A program made the position numbers and the translations under genes. This document shows, piece by piece, positions 17,117 to 24,483 of a stretch of DNA of 64,000 bases (position 1 is the stretch's first letter; each line of letters opens with the position of its first letter). Source of the DNA: Bacillota bacterium (lineage in GTDB: Bacteria > Bacillota > Clostridia > Lachnospirales > Lachnospiraceae); NCBI GenBank assembly GCA_023423045.1, contig JAFAGA010000017.1:3450-67449 (forward strand), given 5' to 3'. Under the pieces are notes generated by a model. The model made no database searches and was not told the origin of the DNA. It saw only the letters and a list, made by a program, of their open reading frames with translations.

Positions 17117-19072
17117 TCAGGTTCTGATATCAAAGCTATAGCGCTTAATCTCACCTTCCCCTGCTCTTTCTTCTATAAAATCCTTAGAAAAATCAACCTT
17201 TTCATACGTCTTTGCAACCTCACTCACAAGATGATAGCCCTTTTTAGCCAGAGCATCCGTAAGGGTTGGCATATAATCGGTCAGAATGCCCTGGGCGGCC
17301 TTGTCCTCCAGAAAGAATCCGGCATGAACCGTATTATGCTCCATTTGTATCCGTACATTCATGGAACCGAGATTAGGCATATCCAGATGGAGGAGGACGC
17401 TGAGACTTTCTTTGCTCTGTAGAGCCCTCTTTCTGGTATATACATAGAGCTCGCTGTGAATTGTCTGATCTTTCAGCTGTACGGGAAGCTGTAAATAGGT
17501 GAAGGTCTCATTCAGATCCTTCATGAACCGAAGATTGTCCTGCAACTGCTTTGACGGCTCTCGTATGCTTTCTTCCCCACCGGCAGCTTTGTCCGGTCTT
17601 GTGATGGAAGCGAGCTTCTCCATATCCTCAGACAGCTGCCGATACAGCTCTTTTACGGCTGATTTTTTCATCAGCTTATCCGGAGTAAGAGTCCATTTGT
17701 CAAGAAATGCCCCCTCCATCAGCCTTTGATATTCAGAGGAGGCCAGGAGTTTCATGGCGGTCTCGCCGCTTATACCGGGGAGGTTTTCCCGAAGAAAGAG
17801 CAGAAGTTCCCTGGAAGAGATCTGACCCTCGGCGATTTTTGCCGCTAAGGGCTCAGCTGAGGGAGACGCCTGAAGCAGCTCCGCCAGAGAGATCAGCTGG
17901 GAAGAAGGGATATACTGCGATATCGGAGAGGAGGAAACGGAGTTAAATTTCTCAAGCAGGATGCTTACCAGCTCCGGCATGGAGGGCGAAGGAGAAGCTG
18001 GTGCGGAAGTCGCCTGCGCTGTCTGGGTGGAAGAAAGTGACTGATCCGTGCCGGAGTATTGCTGCTCGGCCAGAGCGGCAGCTTCTTTCAGACTCAAGGA
18101 ATCAAGTCCTTCGGACAGGGAAGGAGAAATCGCTAAATCCTGTCCAAGTTCTTTTGTCAATTGTGCCAGCTGCTCCTGAGAGAATATCTGCGCCAGCGGG
18201 GTATCTGCTGTAAAAACCGGCAGGCTGCTGTCTGCTCCGTACAGGAGATCCGTCAGTTCGCGGTTTATTTGAAGAAGTTGGGACAGCGGATTGCCGGAGG
18301 ATACATCAGAGGCAGCAAAAGAAAGCCCCTCTGCCGGCGGTTGAAGCAGGGAGAATTCTTCCGGAGAGGAGGCGAACGCTGCTCCTTGGTCAAAGGAGGA
18401 TGGGGATTCAGGCCCTAGCAGTTCGACCAGGCTCTTTATAGTACCCCGTATATCCCCAATCAGTTGTCCGGTTCCGTTCTGATAAGCTTCAAACTGCCTT
18501 ATATTGGCGGGAGTCATTGGAATATTATTCTTATACATTAACACCAGAGTGAGCGCAGAAGCTTCGCGGTGCGTGTGGGACAGCTGGATCAGGGTTTGAA
18601 GTGTCTGCTTATCCACCGGCATGGTGTGGCGAAGTAATTCTTCCACGATTTGTTTATTCCGTTCCGTCGCAGGAAAGCCGGAGGCGGCAAGAGCCTTTTG
18701 CACCGTAGGGTCGGAGGAAGGAGCGGCGTCAGGAAGATATTTGAGGGTAAGGCGTTCCGGGCCGCCCTCCGTTACCTGAAACCGGGCTTCCTCTCCAATG
18801 GACAGGGGGATATCGCCGGCAAGCCTGGCTTGCACAATTTGCTTATCAGGCTCCAGCTGGATCTTTACTTCATTATAGCGGTGGTCAATAATCTGCCCTC
18901 TGACTACCTGACCTTCCTGCAACTTTGAAGAGTTTATGCTGGAGGCGGAGGAAGTGCTTTGGCTCTCCCTTGCTTTCATGGCTTCTGATATCGCCCTATT
19001 CTCGGCAGCAGTCCGGGCAATCCCAGGTTTATTCAGCTTGGAACGTGAATTCAATGATGAGTGAATATCCAT
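17117..19072 (-). CDS. FliK-like (flagellar hook-length control type) protein
   Basis: A 651-residue protein starting at the minus-strand ATG 19072, where GGAGG stands five bases upstream; the upstream Met at 19084 lies before this site. Order: a short N-terminus rich in Ser, an OB-like segment (about 50-110, EGQVVRGQIIDHRYNEVKIQLE), a long low-complexity Ser/Leu/Gln/Pro-rich middle, and a C-terminal domain (about 520-651) resembling the Flg_hook domain of FliK (LPVQLKDQTIHSELYVYTRK, LSVLLHLDMPNLGSMNVRIQ). FliK switches the flagellar export apparatus from hook to filament substrates. No other flagellar gene is in the window, so it may be an orphan paralogue with a different role. Confidence 0.65.
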   Translation of the reverse strand: MDIHSSLNSRSKLNKPGIARTAAENRAISEAMKARESQSTSSASSINSSKLQEGQVVRGQIIDHRYNEVKIQLEPDKQIVQARLAGDIPLSIGEEARFQVTEGGPERLTLKYLPDAAPSSDPTVQKALAASGFPATERNKQIVEELLRHTMPVDKQTLQTLIQLSHTHREASALTLVLMYKNNIPMTPANIRQFEAYQNGTGQLIGDIRGTIKSLVELLGPESPSSFDQGAAFASSPEEFSLLQPPAEGLSFAASDVSSGNPLSQLLQINRELTDLLYGADSSLPVFTADTPLAQIFSQEQLAQLTKELGQDLAISPSLSEGLDSLSLKEAAALAEQQYSGTDQSLSSTQTAQATSAPASPSPSMPELVSILLEKFNSVSSSPISQYIPSSQLISLAELLQASPSAEPLAAKIAEGQISSRELLLFLRENLPGISGETAMKLLASSEYQRLMEGAFLDKWTLTPDKLMKKSAVKELYRQLSEDMEKLASITRPDKAAGGEESIREPSKQLQDNLRFMKDLNETFTYLQLPVQLKDQTIHSELYVYTRKRALQSKESLSVLLHLDMPNLGSMNVRIQMEHNTVHAGFFLEDKAAQGILTDYMPTLTDALAKKGYHLVSEVAKTYEKVDFSKDFIEERAGEGEIKRYSFDIRT

Positions 19073-19246
19073 AAAAACCTCCATTCTGTAGATATTGCCA
19101 ATCCGAGCCTTCCAATGCAGATAGAATAAGCTGCAATTTCAGTGGGATGGATCAAAGGATTATATTAATATATCGACGTTACAGAGGAATTCATAAAGGG
19201 AGGTTTTACAGTAAATGCTTTGAATTGTCTTTGTTGTAAAATAATG

Positions 19247-19275
19247 TTGAAAACAATACGGAATTAGGGTAAAAT
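19247..19275 (+). promoter_or_regulatory. Promoter of the LytTR two-component genes
   Basis: TTGAAA (19247-19252), a 17-base spacer and TAAAAT (19270-19275), about 80 bases before the response regulator. The 284-base gap 19073-19356 also serves the divergent FliK-like gene; nothing else was seen in it. Confidence 0.6.
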
Positions 19276-19356
19276 ATCCATATTGGAACTGGAGAATTAA
19301 GTAAATGAGGCATTTCGTCATTGCTCATGGAATTTGGATGCCTGGGGAGGTGCGTT

Positions 19357-20055
19357 ATGAAAATAGGAATATGTGATGATGAACCTATGATCGTGAAGAT
19401 ACTTGTTCCGTTCATTGAAGAGAGTTTAGAGCAGAGGAAGGTTAAGGCGGAAATTATACCTTTTCTATCCGGGTACGGCCTGCTTGAGAAAGTGAATGAA
19501 CTTGATGCAGTTTTCTTAGATATATCGATGCCGGAGATGGATGGATTTGAGGTGGGTTTTAACGTTAACCAAAGAAACCCTTTTTGTAAGATCATTATGG
19601 CTACCGGCAACACACAGAGGTATAAGGATGCCTTTAAGATTAATGCGTTCCGCTTTATCACGAAACCCTTTGATCCAGCTGAGATTGATGAGGCGGTGGA
19701 GGCATTGCTTAAAATGAAAATAGGGGAGGAAAGAATTCGCCTGTATTATGAACGCATACCCTATGACATGCCGCAGAGGGTTATCGCATATTGGAAAGCC
19801 TATAACGGATATTGTGAAGCAAAAGTGCAGGATAAAAATTTCCGCAGGGAGTTGTCACTGAATGAAGTGGAAGGATTATTAGATGACCGGTTATTTGTCC
19901 GTATACATAAGCAGTACATTGTGAATATGCAGTATATTGATCATTACAAGAATCATACGATTGCAATCAGCGGAGAATTTCTCCCTGTCTCCCGCCGAAA
20001 GCAGAAGGAGTTTGAGGCAAGGTATCTCTACTTTGATGTTAACCACAGGAGGTGA
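19357..20055 (+). CDS. LytTR family response regulator (AgrA-like)
   Basis: A 232-residue regulator starting at the ATG 19357, with GGGGAGG six bases upstream. The receiver domain has D7-D8, the phospho-acceptor D55 (FLDISMPEMDG) and K103. A LytTR DNA-binding domain follows (about 130-228), with FVRIHKQYIVNMQYI and FLPVSRRKQKEFEARY. Such regulators bind pairs of 9-base direct repeats, and a candidate pair lies at 21426-21454, upstream of the peptide genes. The sensor kinase begins 4 bases after this gene. Its likely job is autoinducible control of the peptide cluster; this is inferred from context. Confidence 0.92.
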   Translation: MKIGICDDEPMIVKILVPFIEESLEQRKVKAEIIPFLSGYGLLEKVNELDAVFLDISMPEMDGFEVGFNVNQRNPFCKIIMATGNTQRYKDAFKINAFRFITKPFDPAEIDEAVEALLKMKIGEERIRLYYERIPYDMPQRVIAYWKAYNGYCEAKVQDKNFRRELSLNEVEGLLDDRLFVRIHKQYIVNMQYIDHYKNHTIAISGEFLPVSRRKQKEFEARYLYFDVNHRR

Positions 20056-20059
20056 CAGG

Positions 20060-21409
20060 ATGGGAATACCGGAGGTATTCATAACAACTTCTTTACATAT
20101 ATTAGTCTACTGCGTTGGAGCCTGTGTATTATTTCATCATAGAATACGTAATATTCGGTTCGGCATTCTGATACTTGCTTTATGCATGACGGGGCATTAT
20201 CTTCTAAAACTGTCAATCAGCGATTTGCTCTATGTTAATGTCAGCGCAATTGTGGTTTTTGCAATATTAGTGGAAGGCACTCTGCGGCAAAGAGTTCTGA
20301 TTGTAATAAAAAATGTATTTATTATATCCTGCAGTATTGGAATTATGGAAGCAATTCTGGAGATTACAGGAACACAATTCTTCAAGGTGAGGATCACTCC
20401 GGAGCAGAGCTTTCTATTATCCAGTATACTGCTGCTCCTAATCATGCTCATCGTTGGACGTTTAAGACAAAATAGCATTTCAATGAGTAAAAGGATGCCT
20501 CATTCTGTCATGATGATTGTTCTGGGACTCATGGCAGCGTCTTTGGTGAGCATTATAGCGAGTCTTAGCTACGCCGAACCATATGTAAATAACAAAAGGT
20601 TTTCAATAATCAGCGGTATTCTGATTATCGTATCCTATTTAGGAATCGTGGTCTTGGGATTATTTATCCTTTACACCCGAAAAGCAAATGAAAATTACAG
20701 TCATCTGCTGGAGACGGAATATTTATTGAGAAAGCTGCAGAAGGAGCATTATGAAATCATGCTTGACAGAGAAGAGGAGACCAGAGCCTTCCGCCATGAT
20801 CTGTTCCATCATATCCTCTGCTTAAAAGAGTTTATAAAGAGCGGCAATCCGGAGAAAGCGGATTGCTATATGAATCAGATGCAGATTAAATTATTGGAAA
20901 TACAGAAGAAAAGCTATACTTCAGGGAATGAAATCATAGATGCCATCCTTAACTACTATGTCTGTAGATTGGGAAAAGAAGTTGAGGTTAGTGTAACCGG
21001 TTTATGTAATCGTGAACTGGATGTAAGTCATGCAGAGCTTTGCTCCATCGTATCCAATCCATTGCAGAATGCCGTAGAAGCCTTAATCCGTCAGCAGCAG
21101 GGGCAAAAGTATCTTAATATTCATATGAATTCCACTGAAACTAATGTTCAGATTCAGATCTGTAACAGTTTTGATATCCATGAGACTGCAAAAGATAATA
21201 CGAAAGGTGCTGCAGAAGATACGAACACGCTTCAGGGGATACCTAAGTCAAAAAAGGAGGATAAGAGAAATCATGGAATTGGACTAAAAAACGTGAAAAC
21301 TCTTGTGGAAAAGAACAATGGATTATTTCAAATTGATATTCAACAAGGGCAGTTTAAGGTCGTCTTAATTCTGCCTGTAAAAAGCGCTGCAACAGAGGAA
21401 GCCGGATAA
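20060..21409 (+). CDS. Sensor histidine kinase, GHKL type (AgrC-like)
   Basis: A 449-residue membrane kinase. The ATG at 20060 follows AGGAGGT; the longer open frame upstream overlaps the regulator and is not used. Five to six membrane segments occupy about 5-205. A coiled linker leads to the H-box with H246 (AFRHDLFHH). The N-box is SNPLQNAVEA (about 332-341) and the G-box is NHGIGLKNV (404-412). The layout matches AgrC/HPK10 peptide-sensing kinases. The first G-box segment is loosely conserved, as in that family. The ligand is likely a peptide made by the downstream genes, possibly the 20-residue ORF or the processed precursor. That assignment is inference. Confidence 0.9.
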   Translation: MGIPEVFITTSLHILVYCVGACVLFHHRIRNIRFGILILALCMTGHYLLKLSISDLLYVNVSAIVVFAILVEGTLRQRVLIVIKNVFIISCSIGIMEAILEITGTQFFKVRITPEQSFLLSSILLLLIMLIVGRLRQNSISMSKRMPHSVMMIVLGLMAASLVSIIASLSYAEPYVNNKRFSIISGILIIVSYLGIVVLGLFILYTRKANENYSHLLETEYLLRKLQKEHYEIMLDREEETRAFRHDLFHHILCLKEFIKSGNPEKADCYMNQMQIKLLEIQKKSYTSGNEIIDAILNYYVCRLGKEVEVSVTGLCNRELDVSHAELCSIVSNPLQNAVEALIRQQQGQKYLNIHMNSTETNVQIQICNSFDIHETAKDNTKGAAEDTNTLQGIPKSKKEDKRNHGIGLKNVKTLVEKNNGLFQIDIQQGQFKVVLILPVKSAATEEAG

Positions 21410-21425
21410 TTCTGATTAATATGTT

Positions 21426-21454
21426 ACCGTTAATAGAGTTGTCTGACCGTTAAA
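21426..21454 (+). promoter_or_regulatory. Candidate LytTR-regulator binding site (direct repeat)
   Basis: ACCGTTAAT (21426-21434) and ACCGTTAAA (21446-21454) repeat with a 20-base period. The first copy fits the published LytTR consensus [TA][AC][CA]GTTN[AG][TG] fully; the second differs only at the last base. Spacing is 11 bases rather than the usual 12-13. It lies 10 bases upstream of a -35-like TTGATA, the usual place for AgrA-type activators. Confidence 0.6.
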
Positions 21455-21464
21455 GGAGTTATAC

Positions 21465-21494
21465 TTGATATCCATAATATTCATGTGCTAGGTT
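21465..21494 (+). promoter_or_regulatory. Promoter of the peptide operon
   Basis: TTGATA (21465-21470), an 18-base spacer and TAGGTT (21489-21494). The poor -10 fits a promoter that needs the activator bound at 21426-21454. Confidence 0.45.
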
Positions 21495-21515
21495 AATAGC
21501 AAGGAGGTGAATATT

Positions 21516-21578
21516 ATGGATATTTTTGTATCAGTATGCAACTTATTTGATGAAATATGGAAATGGATTTATGGCTAA
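21516..21578 (+). CDS. 20-residue hydrophobic peptide ORF (candidate signal or leaderless peptide)
   Basis: A very short ORF, too small for most gene callers, reading MDIFVSVCNLFDEIWKWIYG. It has a textbook ribosome binding site (AAGGAGG at 21501-21507, eight bases from the ATG) and sits directly behind the LytTR-type promoter. The peptide is aromatic-rich (two Trp in WKW, Phe, Tyr), has one Cys, and is amphipathic. There is no leader or double-Gly motif. It could be the pheromone sensed by the AgrC-like kinase, a leaderless antimicrobial peptide, a substrate of the radical SAM enzymes or a leader peptide. I do not recognise a family. The context and ribosome binding site are the support. Confidence 0.55.
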   Translation: MDIFVSVCNLFDEIWKWIYG

Positions 21579-21583
21579 ATAAT

Positions 21584-21615
21584 GGAATGACTTTAAAGAG
21601 GGAATGACTTAAAGA
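21584..21615 (+). repeat. Tandem direct repeat upstream of the precursor gene
   Basis: GGAATGACTTTAAAGA (21584-21599) and GGAATGACTTAAAGA (21601-21615) differ by one T. They lie just upstream of a possible promoter (TTGCTG 21618-21623, a 17-base spacer, TATATA 21641-21646) for the precursor gene, so they could be a second regulator site. Confidence 0.5.
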
Positions 21616-21710
21616 TTTTGCTGCATCCGGTTACTGCTATTATATATGATCAGCATAACGATATCACACCGGTATTCGGTGCGGATTATGGACAAAAGGA
21701 GGTGAATAGG

Positions 21711-21887
21711 ATGGATAACAAGGATTTCAGTTATGAAAAACCGACAATCAGTGTGCAGACAAGCGATCTGACAGCAGAGGAGGCTTATAGTGCAGCCGCA
21801 GTACCGGCGGCAGCACCGGCAGTACAACCTGTTGTAACGGCAGGTGCTGCGGTTGGCGCCGCAGCATTCACCAAATATTGCTGGTAA
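21711..21887 (+). CDS. Candidate RiPP precursor peptide
   Basis: A 58-residue protein from the ATG at 21711, preceded by AAAGGAGG at 21695-21702. The acidic N-terminus MDNKDFSYEKPTISVQTSDL looks like a leader recognised by PqqD-type domains. From about residue 22 it becomes Ala/Val/Pro/Gly-rich (AAAVPAAAPAVQPVVTAG), ending FTKYCW. It has a single Cys, so it does not fit multi-thioether sactipeptides or SCIFF peptides. An aromatic or Lys/Trp crosslink near the C-terminus would be possible. It is followed by an M50 protease, radical SAM proteins and an exporter, which is the main reason for the call. I do not recognise its family. Confidence 0.65.
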   Translation: MDNKDFSYEKPTISVQTSDLTAEEAYSAAAVPAAAPAVQPVVTAGAAVGAAAFTKYCW

Positions 21888-21906
21888 TACATAATCTTAT
21901 TGTGCA

Positions 21907-22006
21907 GGGGCTGTTGTAATATGCATCATTGAGGGTGAAACAGTATGACTTCCCGCAAAGTGAAATACTTTTAACCGGCGATGAAGGCATGCTATGCAAC
22001 AGCCCC
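21907..22006 (+). promoter_or_regulatory. Long-range inverted repeat between precursor and protease genes
   Basis: Perfect 10-base arms GGGGCTGTTG (21907-21916) and CAACAGCCCC (21997-22006), with further partial pairing inside. The right arm covers the first possible start codon (21994) of the protease. There is no U-tract, so an mRNA processing, stability or translation-limiting element that keeps peptide expression above enzyme expression is more likely than termination. Confidence 0.5.
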
Positions 22007-22026
22007 CACTTGAGAGAAAGGATCCT

Positions 22027-22680
22027 ATGGTAGCAAGAGGTTTAATCCTTCCTGTAAGTGATGAGCAAAATCAGAAGAGCATTAAATTTTTTGGATGGCT
22101 TTATTTATCATTGCATAGGTATAAACTGCCCGATTTATATTTCTGTATTTTTGTTTTTGCCTTGGGTGGAATAGCACAGCATTCTATTGTTTTTTTTCTT
22201 GCAGGAATATTACTTTATGAGGTTTTTATTCTATCACTTACTTTTCATGAATATTGTCATATGCTTTGTGCCAGATTTTTAGGGTTAAGAACGGATAAAG
22301 TGCTGCTTGTTCCGTATTCTTTAGGGATTAGAACTGCATTTGGCAAAGAAGGCGCCATATCGGAGACAGATTTTATCGTAGTGCTTCTTGCCGGTCCTTT
22401 TATCCCCTTAGCAGTTACCTTACCGGTAATGATGGTTTGCTTTTTATTTCAATTAAATATTGCAGTTCTGCTGATATGCTTGATCTTCAGTTTTATCAAT
22501 ATTGCATCTCTGCTGCCATTAAAAGGAAGTGACGGAGCCAGAGCCATTAAATATTTAGCAGCTAACAAACAAGACATAAAACTTGTATTTATGACACTGT
22601 TGGCATTTGTACTGTCAAGTTTGAGAATATTAGATCTGGAAAAGATAAAGAAGGAACGTGAAGCAGATGATAAAAATTGA
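22027..22680 (+). CDS. M50-type (site-2 protease family) membrane metalloprotease
   Basis: An integral membrane protein, 217 residues from the ATG at 22027, which has AAAGGA upstream and lies beyond the hairpin; an alternative ATG at 21994 adds 11 residues. About five membrane segments. Zinc motif HEYCH (74-78, HExxH) lies in a membrane helix, and the third ligand is likely D169 in LLPLKGSDGARA, the counterpart of the NPxDG motif. Intramembrane proteases of this type occur in the Bacillus yyd/epe peptide locus. Likely roles are cutting the precursor or self-protection. The stop overlaps the radical SAM start by 14 bases. Confidence 0.78.
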   Translation: MVARGLILPVSDEQNQKSIKFFGWLYLSLHRYKLPDLYFCIFVFALGGIAQHSIVFFLAGILLYEVFILSLTFHEYCHMLCARFLGLRTDKVLLVPYSLGIRTAFGKEGAISETDFIVVLLAGPFIPLAVTLPVMMVCFLFQLNIAVLLICLIFSFINIASLLPLKGSDGARAIKYLAANKQDIKLVFMTLLAFVLSSLRILDLEKIKKEREADDKN

Positions 22681-23965
22681 TTTGGACCTTACTCCCAAAA
22701 GAAAATCCATACTATGGAATTATGACAGCTCAGGCTGTGCAGGAATTGTAGGTTTGAAGACAGAAAAGCAAAAGGATCTGCAAAAAGTCTTTAAGGATGA
22801 GCTTCCTCATTTAAATGTTGAATCAAACGACGGGTTAGGGATGGTACTTAATTATCCCGGCACAATGATCTGGGAGCAATGTGACGGATTAACCACCATC
22901 AAAGAAATGGCAGATAGTTTTATGGAGGAATTTCATATTACTAGGGAGACAGCTATTAATCTGGACTGCAGGCATTGCATAGAGGGAGGGACAAAGGAAC
23001 AGCAGGAACTGACTAAGAATGAAATATTTGATCTCATTGATGATTTTAAAATGCTGGGGGTCTACCGCCTTGTTTTGACCGGAGGAGAGCCCTTCTGCCG
23101 TAAGGAGCTGACAGAAATCATTAAGAGATGTTCGGATAATTGTATAAAGACCATTGTATTCACCAATGGAACGCTGCTTACAGAAGAAATATTAGAGAAA
23201 ATAAAAAACGAAAATGTTTTGCTTCGTTTCAGTGTTGACGGAGCAACAAAAGAGGTACATGACGCAATCCGGGGGGCCGGGAATTTCGAGAAAACAGTGA
23301 AAGCCATGGAGATGTGCAAAGCCAAAAATATTGATATCGGAATATCCTCGACCATCAATACACTGAATTACAATCAGTATAAAGATATTGTGGAGCTGGC
23401 AGACAGTTTAAAGGTTAGAGAGCTGGAGCTGTCTGAAATGATATGTGAAGGTAATGGGAGAGTGAATGATGGCCTGTTGTTAGATGCCGGGCAGTTGGAA
23501 CAGCTTAGAGTCTATAATTTGGAGCTGGCAAATCACAACAATAGCTTCAGGAAGGGCATGGGCTTTGGGAAACAGGCAGAAGCATTTCAAAAACCGGAGG
23601 AGCGAAAATACAGCTGTAATGCAGGGATAACCACTTGCTTTATCGGTTCGGACGGAGAGATATTTCCCTGCACCCTGTTTAAAGAGTATGAAGAATTCTC
23701 AGCAGGCAATATTAGAGAGAATTCTCTGTACGATATCTGGACTCGCCAGGAAGCCTTTCATAATTTAAGGCATCTGGATATTAATACAATTGAAAAATGC
23801 AAAAAATGTGACTGCTTTAATCTATGCCCCGGAGGCTGCAGAGCCAAGGCCTTTATGGCTACCAGAGATTTGGCAGGAGATATGGATGATATATTCTGCC
23901 AGATATCCATTAAGATGCGCCAGCGTATGAAAAATGGAGAATTTAATTATGTTTGGCAGGGATAA
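22667..23965 (+). CDS. Radical SAM/SPASM peptide maturase with damaged cluster motif
   Basis: 432 residues from the ATG at 22667. About residues 55-95 form a PqqD-like peptide-recognition domain (VLNYPGTMIWEQCDGLTTIKE). The radical SAM barrel follows with LTGGEPF, and a C-terminal SPASM domain carries CNAGITTC, IFPC and CKKCDCFNLCPGGC. The SAM-cluster motif should be CxxxCxxC, but here it reads INLDCRHC (I97, C101, C104): the first Cys is absent. The second half of the PqqD domain and the linker, about 40 residues compared with the second enzyme (27195-28514), are also missing, so an in-frame deletion seems likely. As read, it probably cannot hold a normal SAM-binding 4Fe-4S cluster. It may be dead, or act as a partner subunit. 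Confidence 0.8.
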   Translation: MIKIDLDLTPKRKSILWNYDSSGCAGIVGLKTEKQKDLQKVFKDELPHLNVESNDGLGMVLNYPGTMIWEQCDGLTTIKEMADSFMEEFHITRETAINLDCRHCIEGGTKEQQELTKNEIFDLIDDFKMLGVYRLVLTGGEPFCRKELTEIIKRCSDNCIKTIVFTNGTLLTEEILEKIKNENVLLRFSVDGATKEVHDAIRGAGNFEKTVKAMEMCKAKNIDIGISSTINTLNYNQYKDIVELADSLKVRELELSEMICEGNGRVNDGLLLDAGQLEQLRVYNLELANHNNSFRKGMGFGKQAEAFQKPEERKYSCNAGITTCFIGSDGEIFPCTLFKEYEEFSAGNIRENSLYDIWTRQEAFHNLRHLDINTIEKCKKCDCFNLCPGGCRAKAFMATRDLAGDMDDIFCQISIKMRQRMKNGEFNYVWQG

Positions 23966-24056
23966 ACGGTTCTTTGGTTATGTAAGTGATGCTCCGGCTT
24001 CATTATGATGGAAAGAGTGAAAGAAAATTTACAATGGGAAAGGATGCCGCATAAAT

Positions 24057-24455
24057 ATGGGAAGAGTATTAAAGCAGATAGCAGTATGCTTCTTGTTAGC
24101 AATACTATTGGCGGGGTGTGAAAAACAATCCGAGGTTTATACGATTGAAAGTAATGAAACCATAGAAGACAAGATCGCGACGAATAAGGAACCGGATCGG
24201 AGAATCAGTTGGAATTTTGACGGAGCGGAAGCCGGAGACCTCAAGATTGAAGTTTTCTGCAATGGGGAAGCGATTCATGAATCGGAAGATTTAGCCGGAG
24301 AAGTTCCTTTAACCTCAGATGATTCCAATTACGTGCTTCAAGTTACCAATGTGACGGAAGAACAGCTTCAGGTGACAGCAGTTATCAAATATAATTATAC
24401 CGGTATTGTTTCCACTACGGCAGGAACAGTAACTAAGATGTTAAAACTGGAATAG
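24057..24455 (+). CDS. Small lipoprotein of the peptide cluster
   Basis: A 132-residue protein with a signal peptide and a perfect lipobox LLAGC (lipidated Cys at 21). The mature part is acidic and predicted beta-rich (ISWNFDGAEAGDLKIEVFCNG, then NYVLQVTNVTEEQLQVTAVIKYNYTG), without a family I recognise. It lies between the first radical SAM gene and the exporter ATPase. Lipoproteins in this position often act as immunity or transport partners; that is a guess from location. The ribosome binding site (AAAGGA at 24039) is rather far, 12 bases, from the ATG. Confidence 0.75.
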   Translation: MGRVLKQIAVCFLLAILLAGCEKQSEVYTIESNETIEDKIATNKEPDRRISWNFDGAEAGDLKIEVFCNGEAIHESEDLAGEVPLTSDDSNYVLQVTNVTEEQLQVTAVIKYNYTGIVSTTAGTVTKMLKLE

Positions 24456-24483
24456 TCGAGAATGTGCGAGAAAGGAAATGACG

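Noticed and set aside
19357..21409. Classical agr quorum-sensing operon
   Set aside because: An AgrA/AgrC-like pair is present, but there is no AgrB-type protease; the nearby M50 protein has the HExxH and GSDG motifs instead.
21711..21887. Streptide-like Lys-Trp crosslink substrate
   Set aside because: Streptide joins Lys and Trp four positions apart; here they are three apart, and the flanking motif differs.
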